Assembly (NCBI GenBank): GCA_023450335.1
Contig: JAEXHA010000004.1
Span: 1 to 34,172 of the forward strand
DNA: 34,172 nucleotides
Source of the DNA: Actinomycetes bacterium
Lineage (GTDB): Bacteria; Actinomycetota; Actinomycetes; Actinomycetales; Microbacteriaceae
Direction: 5' to 3'
The notes beneath the pieces are model-generated. The model was not told the DNA's origin. It saw only the letters and a list, made by a program, of their open reading frames with translations, and did no database searches. The first letter of the stretch is position 1, and each line of letters opens with the position of its first letter. The position numbers and the translations under genes are program-made. Below are positions 6,376-12,970 of the stretch, in pieces.

Positions 6376-6745
6376 AAAGGAGGCTTTACGCAAGGCAACC
6401 ACCGCGAGCTTGTCGTGCCAGTGCATGCGTTCGTGCGGCGCTGAGGTTTAGCGAAAGGTTCGGCTTATCGCACTCCCCAACTGGAACAGGCTGATCCACA
6501 CGAGGAATTTCTGGACAGAGCGCAGGGGAAATGCAACGAGTCCTCGCCATCCTCGGCGTCGCGACCACGACCTGATGATCTGGACCTGGGTGCCACCGAT
6601 CGTGCTCGTCAGGGCGAACTCAGTCTGGACAGGACTACTTCGCGTGGCGTCCGGGTATCCGAAGCCAACCTGGGTTGCTTCCATGATCGGCTATCTTCGC
6701 GCGCGTCCGAGGGGAGCGAGGAGTTCTGCGCACGCCGAACTCGTC
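6376..6745. other. Stretch without a recognised gene
   Basis: About 370 bases between the XRE operon promoter and the end of the YCII gene. One minus-strand open frame of 78 codons (6448-6684) exists, but it has no clear ribosome binding site and resembles no family I know. Its codon usage is poorer in third-position G/C than that of true genes here. It may be residue of a lost gene. Confidence 0.4.
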
Positions 6746-7087
6746 TCAGTACACGCGGCGGATCTGCTGCGGCCAGCCGCAGGCCTCGGCGATCCGGCCG
6801 CCCCACATCCGGGCGGCGTCTTCGTCGGCGACGTCGACGATGGTGAGTCCGCCGATGTACTGCTCGCGTGCGGCATAGATCCCGCGCCGGAACTCGATCG
6901 CACCGCCGGCACCGTCGGCGGTGATGGCCTCGTTGACGTCTTCGTCGACGCCGGCGGCGAATACGAGCACGCCGGCATCTCGCATGTCTTCCACGACCGC
7001 ATTGGCGAGTGGACCTCGCTCGGCGAACCATTCCGGGCTGTGGTCGCCCACCCACTGCTGGTTGAAGTAGATGATGTACTGGCTCAT
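6746..7087 (-). CDS. YCII-domain protein
   Basis: This 113-residue single-domain protein of the YCII-related (dimeric alpha-beta barrel) family starts MSQYIIYFNQQWVGDHSPEWFAERGP and ends with the typical GPF-like core replaced by GGLTIVDVADEDAARMWGGRIAEACGWPQQIRRVY. Members are small cytosolic proteins, some linked to sigma factors or to ring-cleavage chemistry. The exact reaction here is unknown. ATG 7087 is used because the domain starts there; an in-frame ATG at 7138 would add 17 residues that fit no domain. It is divergent from the MerR regulator, with a dyad between them. Confidence 0.75.
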   Translation of the reverse strand: MSQYIIYFNQQWVGDHSPEWFAERGPLANAVVEDMRDAGVLVFAAGVDEDVNEAITADGAGGAIEFRRGIYAAREQYIGGLTIVDVADEDAARMWGGRIAEACGWPQQIRRVY

Positions 7088-7152
7088 GCCGCCAGTCTGT
7101 TCGCCGGATGCGGCCGCGAACAAGAGACCCGGTGGCATGGGTCGCTACGAGA

Positions 7153-7180
7153 GTAGAGTCTGACATTGACGTCAGGGTCT
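7153..7180. promoter_or_regulatory. MerR-type promoter dyad between YCII and merR genes
   Basis: The core ctgac-attgac-gtcag (7160-7175) sits inside a longer imperfect dyad (gagtctgac ... gtcagggtctc). TTGACGTCAGG-like dyads are typical of MerR-family spacer operators in actinobacteria. The position between the divergent YCII and MerR genes suggests that one protein controls both. Confidence 0.45.
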
Positions 7181-7232
7181 CGCCCGGGCGGTCCCCGGCG
7201 CCGAGACGGCTCACAGCGGAGGTGTGGATGTC

Positions 7233-7598
7233 ATGCAGATCGGTCAGTTGAGTGAACGCACCGGCGCCAGCGTGCGCTCATTGCGGTACTACGAACAGCA
7301 GGGGTTGCTGGCTGCCGAGCGGCTCGACAACGGCTACCGGGAGTACCCCGAGAACGCGGTGGCGACGGTCGAGACAATCCGTGCGCTGCTGAGCATCGGT
7401 CTGCCGACGGCGCTGGTCAAGGACGTGCTGCCCTGCACGGTGGGCGAGCGCGCCGAGGCCGCCTGCCCCGATCTGCTCCGCAGGATCGCCGATCTCCGCG
7501 ACGACGTGCAGGCCAAGGCTCAGCGGCTCGGAGAGGTCAGCGCGTCTTTGGATGACTACCTCCGCGTGAACGTGCCGTCGTCGCCGGTCGGTGTCTGA
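7233..7598 (+). CDS. MerR-family transcriptional regulator
   Basis: This is a 121-residue regulator. The winged helix-turn-helix is at the N-terminus: MQIGQLSERTGASVRSLRYYEQQGLL, then the wing LDNGYREYPENAV. A coiled-coil dimerisation helix follows (RIADLRDDVQAKAQRLGEVSASLDDYL). There is no large C-terminal effector domain, and the single cysteine pair (C434-type spacing is absent; only PCTVG and ACPDL are seen) does not match a known metal-binding MerR. The inducer is unknown. ATG 7233 has GGAGG (7218-7222) ten bases upstream; GTG at 7224 is too close to that site. Confidence 0.88.
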   Translation: MQIGQLSERTGASVRSLRYYEQQGLLAAERLDNGYREYPENAVATVETIRALLSIGLPTALVKDVLPCTVGERAEAACPDLLRRIADLRDDVQAKAQRLGEVSASLDDYLRVNVPSSPVGV

Positions 7599-7630
7599 TG
7601 CATTCACGCTCTGCGTGACACGCTGAAGCA

Positions 7631-8203
7631 ATGGCATCGATTCAGACGCTGAGTGATTCCGATCGCCGTGCCCTCGCTCGCTGGGCACTGGCGTGTGCTG
7701 AGCGCGTGGTGCCGCTGTTCGATGCCGGCATCGACGCCGACGCGCAGGAGGAGATCCAGGATGCCATTGCTCGCACGCGTGCGTACAGCGCCGGCCAGAG
7801 CACGGCGGCCGAGGAGATCCGCAAGCGGCTTGTCGGGGTGAAGGCGGCGCAGGCGGCCACCACGCCGGCCGGTGCCGCTGCGGCCCGGGCGGTCGGACAG
7901 GCCGCGGCCGTTGCGCACATGGGTGCACATGCCCTGGGTGCGGCCGCCTATGCCGTGAAGGCCGTCTCGTTGGCGGACGAGGACGGGCGTTCGCCGGAAC
8001 GGATCGGTGACGAGATTCGATGGCAGGTGGCCGAGCTCACGGAGCGTGAGCGCGCGGCGTTGCTGCTGCTCCCGCCGCTGGAGGCTGATCAGGCCGGACC
8101 TCTGGGTACCGGGCTCCTGTCGCGGGGAGCGCTGGGCACGACGATCCGCGAGATCCAAGCGCAGCTCGGTGAAACCGCCGGCAGGGCGGCGGCGCGCGCG
8201 TGA
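7631..8203 (+). CDS. Imm-5-like putative immunity protein
   Basis: This is a 190-residue all-helical, Ala-rich protein. The pattern ALARWALACAERVVPLFDAG at the start, then RTRAYSAGQ and the repeated Ala-rich helix ending AHMGAHALGAAAYAVKAVSLA, fits the 'putative immunity protein' (Imm-5-like) family common in actinobacteria. Members are inferred to neutralise polymorphic toxins, but no toxin gene is nearby, so a role in immunity is only suggested by the family label. No transmembrane segment or signal peptide is seen. ATG 7631 is the first Met of the conserved part. The gene follows merR by 32 bases and could share its transcript. Confidence 0.65.
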   Translation: MASIQTLSDSDRRALARWALACAERVVPLFDAGIDADAQEEIQDAIARTRAYSAGQSTAAEEIRKRLVGVKAAQAATTPAGAAAARAVGQAAAVAHMGAHALGAAAYAVKAVSLADEDGRSPERIGDEIRWQVAELTERERAALLLLPPLEADQAGPLGTGLLSRGALGTTIREIQAQLGETAGRAAARA

Positions 8204-8227
8204 GCGCGGTCGGCCTGACCGGGCGCG

Positions 8228-8305
8228 TCATGGAGGCGCGCCGCCGCCGCGGCGATGGGCGCGCTGCTGGTCGTCGACGAAGATGCTCACGGTCTGCAGC
8301 TTCAT
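8228..8305 (-). pseudogene. VOC/glyoxalase-family gene, truncated remnant
   Basis: ATG 8305 overlaps the arsR stop as ATGA. The first residues MKLQTVSIFVDDQQRA are the canonical opening of a VOC (glyoxalase/bleomycin-resistance) protein, in which the next residues should be a LxFYT-type segment. Here the frame changes to HRRGGGAPP and stops after 25 codons, where full-length relatives have about 120-140. The 3' part has been deleted. ArsR-VOC pairs are common, so the intact ancestor was probably a coupled gene regulated by this ArsR. Confidence 0.65.
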
Positions 8306-8583
8306 GGATGTGCCTTTCTCGGGGGCCATCGCTCGGAGATGCGCGACAGCGGGGCGGTGTTTATCGTGTGCAGCCGGTAGCGACCGCGACGTTCGGCGTG
8401 GACGAGGTCGGCCTGCTCGAGAACGCTGAGATGCTGCGACACGGCCTGCCGCGACGGCGTCAGGCCGTGGTTCATCGCGAGCTGCGCGCACAGTTCGAAG
8501 AGCGTCTGCTCGTCGCGATCGAGGAGTTCGTCGAGCAGCGCGCGTCTCGTCTCATCGGCGAGGGCCTTGTAGATGTCGCCCAC
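8302..8583 (-). CDS. ArsR-family transcriptional regulator
   Basis: This is a 93-residue winged-helix regulator: IYKALADETRRALLDELLDRDEQTLFELCAQL, recognition helix region TPSRQAVSQHLSVLEQADLV, and wing RRGRYRLHTINTAPL. It lacks the CxC metal site of true arsenic or cadmium sensors, so it belongs to the metal-independent group often paired with VOC or SRPBCC genes. It starts at GTG 8583. A palindrome (8597-8612) lies 13 bases upstream as a likely autoregulatory operator. The downstream coupled gene is broken, so its remaining target is unclear. Confidence 0.88.
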   Translation of the reverse strand: MGDIYKALADETRRALLDELLDRDEQTLFELCAQLAMNHGLTPSRQAVSQHLSVLEQADLVHAERRGRYRLHTINTAPLSRISERWPPRKAHP

Positions 8584-8596
8584 GCCGCCACGACAG

Positions 8597-8612
8597 GCAA
8601 GTAATCACTTGC
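8597..8612. promoter_or_regulatory. ArsR operator candidate
   Basis: gcaagt-aatc-acttgc: perfect 6-base arms, 13 bases upstream of the ArsR start codon. Short A/T-centred palindromes at this place are typical ArsR-family operators. Confidence 0.6.
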
Positions 8613-8634
8613 GTGTCAAGGTCGGTGCTCCGCA

Positions 8635-9675
8635 CTACTCCGCGGGCTCGGCCTCCACCAGCGCCGTGTGGATGCGCAACAGGTCGATCAGCAGCGAACC
8701 GATGAGGATCCAGTGGTCCGACGATGGCGTCGAGATGCTCAGGGGCCGGGTCAGCGCGGGCTGGAGATCTGCGGCATCCGGCACGGACTCACCCGCATCG
8801 CGCACCGCTAGGCGTACGTCGTGGGCTGCTCGGTGCAGCTGCTCGGCGATCGCCCGCACCGTAGGCTCGGCCGGAAGTGTCGCGTCATAGCGGTCCACGT
8901 AGGTGCGGGTCATGCCGATCATCTGCGTGACGATGGGCGAGAACCGCTCGAGGAGCTCGTCGATGCGCTTCAGCTCCGCCCGATGGATTCGCCCCCGAGG
9001 GTTGAGCGCGAGTGAGTCTCGCGCGGCGACGATGGCTGTCTCGGCGGCATCTCGCACGGGCCGCACCTCGCGCGCTCGCCGGAGAACGTCAATCCGCTCG
9101 GCGGCCGACTGCGGAGCGTCGAACGCATGGCCCAGTCGGTCGAGGGCGTCGGCCAGCTCGGCGCCCAGATGATCCACGGCGCGTCGCGCCGGCGCGACCG
9201 ATACCGGCGGCACGACCAGGACGTTGACGACGAATCCGATGACCGCGCCGATGAGCGTCTCGATCACCCGTGCCGTCGCGTAGCCCGGTGTGGAGACGCC
9301 CAGCGCGAGAACGAGAAGCGCACTGATGGCGACCTGGTTTGCTGTGCCGGGGGTCATCTGGAGAGCCCACGCGAGCAGGAGCGCGGCGATCACGGCCAGT
9401 GCGATGGCCCACGATCCCTCGCCCAGCACGAGGCCGATCACCGAGGCGACGACCACGCCGGTGATGACGCCGACGGTCCGTTCGACACCCTTGCCGAATG
9501 ACTGCGTGACGCTGGGCTGCACGACCAGCAGCGCTGCGATCGCCGCGAACACCGGGGGCGTTCCCGGGATGAGCCAGCCGGCCAGCAGCCACGCCGCGAT
9601 GGTCGCCGCCGCCGACTTCACGATCTGGAGCAGGGGCGAACGCTTGGGGGAGCGGACAGCCTCGGTCATGCGCAT
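8635..9675 (-). CDS. FUSC-family inner membrane protein
   Basis: This 346-residue protein has an N-terminal block of about six membrane segments (about residues 15-160, beginning LLQIVKSAAATIAAWLLAGWL and including FAAIAALLVVQPSVTQSFGKGVERTVG). That sequence is the FUSC/aromatic acid exporter (ArAE) signature. A soluble helical C-terminal region follows (about 165-340). Members are proposed exporters of aromatic acids or similar compounds; the substrate here is unknown. ATG 9675 is preceded by TATCGT (9682-9687) six bases away, suggesting a leaderless mRNA. An internal ATG at 9669 is also possible. Confidence 0.85.
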   Translation of the reverse strand: MRMTEAVRSPKRSPLLQIVKSAAATIAAWLLAGWLIPGTPPVFAAIAALLVVQPSVTQSFGKGVERTVGVITGVVVASVIGLVLGEGSWAIALAVIAALLLAWALQMTPGTANQVAISALLVLALGVSTPGYATARVIETLIGAVIGFVVNVLVVPPVSVAPARRAVDHLGAELADALDRLGHAFDAPQSAAERIDVLRRAREVRPVRDAAETAIVAARDSLALNPRGRIHRAELKRIDELLERFSPIVTQMIGMTRTYVDRYDATLPAEPTVRAIAEQLHRAAHDVRLAVRDAGESVPDAADLQPALTRPLSISTPSSDHWILIGSLLIDLLRIHTALVEAEPAE

Positions 9676-9751
9676 GTGCCCACGATATGCCGACGCAGCC
9701 GACCGGACCGTTCGCGGCTGCCGAATCCCGCCCGGATCGCGCGCAGCGGAT

Positions 9752-9782
9752 GGGCTCACGCGACCACCCATCGCGTGAGCCC
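9752..9782. terminator. Strong hairpin between the reductase and FUSC genes
   Basis: gggctcacgcga and tcgcgtgagccc form a perfect 12-bp stem with a 7-base loop (ccaccca). It lies 17 bases downstream of the flavodoxin-like gene on the minus strand. There is no U-tract, as is common in actinobacteria. Confidence 0.65.
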
Positions 9783-9798
9783 CCACCTACCCGGGGGG

Positions 9799-10407
9799 TT
9801 AGGCCGGATACCCCTCACGTCGCAAACAGCGCGCGAGGTGGACGGCGCCGGTGGCCGCGGTCGTCATCGCCGCAGCGACGGAATCCGGCGTGGCATCCAG
9901 TTCGTTGCAGTCGGTCGACTGCATCGCTTCGCCGTTCCAGTACACGCACCCCTGCGCGGGAATGGTGAAGCCGACGTCGCTGAGCGACTGGTACAGGATG
10001 CCGACGATGTGGTGGGCGCCGTCCTCGTTGCCGACGACGCCGGCCAGCGCCACCTTGTCGAAGAGGATCGGGCGCCCCTGATCGTCGGTCTCGCTGAGCT
10101 CGGCATCGAGGCGTTCGAGAACGCGCTGGGCGACGCTGGACTGCTGGCCCAGCCAGGTCGGCGTCACGAAGACGAGGATGTCGGCGTCGAGCACTTTCTG
10201 CCGCAGGGCCGGCCACTCGTCGCCGGGGCCCATATCCGTCTGGACACCGGGCGCGATGGCGTGGTCGACGGCGCGCACGCTCTCACCGGTGACACCGAGT
10301 TTCGCGAGCTCGGCGCCGATCTGGGTCCCGAGCAGTTCGGCGCTGGACGCGGCCGGACTGGGCTTGAGCGAGCAGGAGATGGTGAGCGCGGTGATGTCGG
10401 TGGCCAT
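9799..10407 (-). CDS. Flavodoxin-like NAD(P)H-dependent FMN reductase
   Basis: This 202-residue protein has a flavodoxin fold: an N-terminal strand-loop ITALTISCSLKPSPAASSAELLG (phosphate loop for FMN, with S/T-rich turn), then ADILVFVTPTWLGQQSSVAQRVLERLD (FMN isoalloxazine loop), and KVALAGVVGNEDGAHHIVG. It resembles the NADPH-dependent FMN reductase family that reduces quinones, azo compounds or flavin. The partner is unknown. Start ATG 10407 precedes the conserved first strand. It is transcribed away from the SDR gene. Confidence 0.85.
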   Translation of the reverse strand: MATDITALTISCSLKPSPAASSAELLGTQIGAELAKLGVTGESVRAVDHAIAPGVQTDMGPGDEWPALRQKVLDADILVFVTPTWLGQQSSVAQRVLERLDAELSETDDQGRPILFDKVALAGVVGNEDGAHHIVGILYQSLSDVGFTIPAQGCVYWNGEAMQSTDCNELDATPDSVAAAMTTAATGAVHLARCLRREGYPA

Positions 10408-10605
10408 GTGTTCCGTGTGTAGTCCCGGGGCGCCGGTTCAGCGAGGGCGTTCCCTCTCGGCGCGGAATGAGGTAAGAGGGCGAATGGATGCCGGGGTGCG
10501 GCGGGCAGGGCCGGGGTCGCATAACGTCCTGCGTCTCGTCAAGCCCCTACGGCCGGTCCGGCCACGCCCGTACGGTGAACGCAGATCTCACCGAGGAGGA
10601 TTCCG

Positions 10606-11484
10606 ATGTGCCCCGATGATCCCCGTACGAAGCACCCCGAAGGCGGATTCCCTGAGCAGGAGCAGACCCAGCCCGGGCTGACCAGTCAGACCCGCCCCGA
10701 ACCCGATCACGGCGAGCGGTCCTATCGCGGGTCCGGCAGGCTCACCGGCCGACGAGCGCTGATCACAGGCGGCGACTCCGGCATCGGTCGGGCCGTCGCC
10801 ATCGCCTACGCCCGTGAGGGTGCCGATGTCGCCATCGCGCACCTCCCCGAAGAAGCCGAGGACGCCGCCGACACGATAGCCCTCATCGAGGCCGAAGGAC
10901 ACCGCGCTCTCGATCTGTCAGGTGACCTGCGCGACGAGGAGTTCGCAGATCGTGTCGTGGGTGACACCGTCGAGGCGTTCGGCGGTCTCGACATCGTCGT
11001 GCTCAACGCCGCCTACCAGCGCGATCGCGACGGCCTCGCGACGCTCGAGACGAATGAGCTCGACCGGGTGCTGCGCACCAACCTGTACAGCCTGATGTTC
11101 ACCGCCCGGGCTGCCGTCCCGCACCTGGAGGCGGGTGCGTCGATCATCGTGACCTCGTCCATCCAAGCGTTCAACCCGTCGCCGGGACTCATCGACTACG
11201 CCATGACGAAGGCCGCGCAGGTAGCGTTCGTGCGGGCGCTCGCCGAGGAGCTCGGACCCCAGGGCGTGCGCGTGAACGCGGTGGCGCCCGGGCCGATCTG
11301 GACGCCCCTGATCCCCGGCACGGGGTGGGATGCCGAACGCATCGCGACGTTCGGCACCGACACGCCGCTGGGGCGGCCGGGTCAGCCCGCCGAGCTGGCC
11401 GGCGCGTACGTCTATCTGGCGTCCGAGGCGGCCTCCTATGTGTCAGGGGCGGTGCTGCCTGTCACCGGTGGCAAGGGGCTGTAG
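10606..11484 (+). CDS. SDR oxidoreductase of the YdaD/YhdF stress-protein type
   Basis: This is a 292-residue short-chain dehydrogenase. After a polar N-terminal extension of about 45 residues (PEQEQTQPGLTSQTRPEPDH) comes the Rossmann fold with TGGDSGIG cofactor loop, LNAAYQ in place of NNAG, Ser in VTSSIQAF and the catalytic YAMTK. The ending RVNAVAPGPIWTPLIP and GRPGQPAELAGAYVYLAS matches the Bacillus YdaD/YhdF (general stress protein 39-like) and E. coli YghA group. The substrate is not established. GAGGAGG lies just upstream of ATG 10606. The lipoprotein gene starts two bases after its stop, so they are probably one operon. Confidence 0.92.
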   Translation: MCPDDPRTKHPEGGFPEQEQTQPGLTSQTRPEPDHGERSYRGSGRLTGRRALITGGDSGIGRAVAIAYAREGADVAIAHLPEEAEDAADTIALIEAEGHRALDLSGDLRDEEFADRVVGDTVEAFGGLDIVVLNAAYQRDRDGLATLETNELDRVLRTNLYSLMFTARAAVPHLEAGASIIVTSSIQAFNPSPGLIDYAMTKAAQVAFVRALAEELGPQGVRVNAVAPGPIWTPLIPGTGWDAERIATFGTDTPLGRPGQPAELAGAYVYLASEAASYVSGAVLPVTGGKGL

Positions 11485-11486
11485 AC

Positions 11487-11948
11487 GTGCCGCGCCGTGC
11501 GTTCGCGGCCGTGGTCGCGGCCGGGATGCTGACGCTGGCGGGGTGCGGAATCCCCGTGGACCCGTCCGGCACTCTGGACCGCATCGACTCCGGCCTCGTG
11601 CGTGTGGGGGCCTCACCCAGCGGCGCGCTGGTCACCATTGAGGGCACGCGCGTGTCGGGCGAGCTCGCGCACCTGGTCGAAGCGTTCGCGCAGGAACGCG
11701 GAGCGCGCGTGGAATGGGTCGTCGGCAGCGAGGAGGAGCTGGTCGCCGGTCTGGAGGAAGGCCGGCTCGATCTGGCGATCGGAGGGATGACCGATGCGAC
11801 TCCGTGGGCCGACCGGGTGTCGGTGACACGAGGCTTTCCGACGATCCCCGGCTCTCAGGGAGACCCCGTGGTGATCCTTCTGCAGATGGGTGAGAACGGC
11901 ACCCAGGCGGCACTGGAACGGTTCCTCGATGAGACGGTCGCGCCGTGA
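11487..11948 (+). CDS. Small lipoprotein resembling half of a solute-binding protein
   Basis: This 153-residue protein has a lipoprotein signal peptide (PRRAFAAVVAAGMLTLAGC, lipobox LAGC with Cys20). The mature part has the start of a type 3 periplasmic binding protein: LVRVGASPSGALVTIEGTRVSGELAHLV, VVGSEEELVAGLEEGRLDLAIGGMTDATPWADRVSVTRGF. Full solute-binding proteins of this family are about 230-260 residues, so the second lobe is missing or very reduced. The start is GTG 11487. The stop TGA overlaps the cation transporter start (GTGA). It may act as a ligand sensor or chaperone for the transporter; that is inference from position only. Confidence 0.7.
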   Translation: MPRRAFAAVVAAGMLTLAGCGIPVDPSGTLDRIDSGLVRVGASPSGALVTIEGTRVSGELAHLVEAFAQERGARVEWVVGSEEELVAGLEEGRLDLAIGGMTDATPWADRVSVTRGFPTIPGSQGDPVVILLQMGENGTQAALERFLDETVAP

Positions 11949-12904
11949 TCTCGCTGGGACGCACCGACCTGCCCGAGAAACAGGCGCGGGCGCTGCGCGC
12001 AGCCGTGCGGTGGGAATGGATCACCATCGGCTACACGGTGTGCACGATCGTCCTCGTCGCATTCGTCCTCGGCGGGTCGCAGGCGATGAAGACCGCGTGG
12101 GTGGAGGACATCCTCTCGCTGATCCCGCAGGTGTCGTTCTTGATCGCGTTGCTGTTCATCCGCCATCGGCCCACGCGCGGCTTCCCGTACGGGTTGCACC
12201 GGACCATGGGCATCGGGCATCTCGTCGCGGGTGTCGCGCTGCTCGCCGTCGGCGGCATCCTCGCCTACGAGTCGGCCAGCGGACTGATCAAGGCCGAGCA
12301 CCCCGCCATCGGCACCGTCCGCATCTTCGGGCAGACGGTATGGATGGGCTGGCTGATGGTCGCGGTGATGAGCGTGATCGTGATCGGACCCTTCATCTAC
12401 GGTCATGCGAAGAGCAAGCTCGCACCAGTGCTCCACAACAAGGTCCTGCACGCGGACGCCGACATGGCCAAAGCCGACTGGACGACCTCTGCCGCCTCGA
12501 TCGTCGGCGTCCTGGGCGTCGGCATGGGCGTGTGGTGGCTGGATGGCGCAGCGGCGCTGTTCATCTCGGCGGGGATCGTGTGGGACGGGATCAAGAACAC
12601 CCGCACCGCGGTCCTCGACCTGTTGGATCAACGGGCGCGTACGACCGATGATGAGAAGGCGCAGCCGCTGATCGGAGAGATCGTCCGGGCGCTGAACGCA
12701 CAGCCCTGGGTGCGGGAGTCGGCCGTGCGCATGCGCGACATGGGACAGGTGTTCCACGTCGAAGCCTTCGTCGTCCCGCGGCGTCGTTCGGTATCCGTCG
12801 CGCAGCTGGACGCGGCGCAGGACGCCATCACGCAGATGGACTGGACGATGCAGGACGTGCTGGTGGTCGTCGTGCCCGAACTGCCCGACGAAGCCGACCG
12901 GTGA
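11945..12904 (+). CDS. CDF-family cation efflux transporter
   Basis: This 319-residue member of the cation diffusion facilitator family has about six membrane segments (about residues 25-215). The family FPYGLHR element is present (FPYGLHRTMG), and the metal-site region reads HADADMAKADW (HxxxD, about residue 173). A soluble C-terminal domain (about 230-310) fits the CDF dimer domain. CDFs export Zn2+, Fe2+, Mn2+ or similar metal in exchange for protons; the metal cannot be told from sequence. GTG 11945 overlaps the lipoprotein stop, so expression is likely coupled. It is the last of three co-oriented genes. Confidence 0.9.
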   Translation: MISLGRTDLPEKQARALRAAVRWEWITIGYTVCTIVLVAFVLGGSQAMKTAWVEDILSLIPQVSFLIALLFIRHRPTRGFPYGLHRTMGIGHLVAGVALLAVGGILAYESASGLIKAEHPAIGTVRIFGQTVWMGWLMVAVMSVIVIGPFIYGHAKSKLAPVLHNKVLHADADMAKADWTTSAASIVGVLGVGMGVWWLDGAAALFISAGIVWDGIKNTRTAVLDLLDQRARTTDDEKAQPLIGEIVRALNAQPWVRESAVRMRDMGQVFHVEAFVVPRRRSVSVAQLDAAQDAITQMDWTMQDVLVVVVPELPDEADR

Positions 12905-12970
12905 CGACCCGGGGCCGGGGCCCGCTCGGCGGAAGGAATCCGCCGCACGTCGTGCGCGTTGCACGGGGTC

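Noticed and set aside
6448..6684. 78-codon minus-strand frame as a gene
   Set aside because: No ribosome binding site, no known motif and weak codon bias; kept only as an unexplained stretch.
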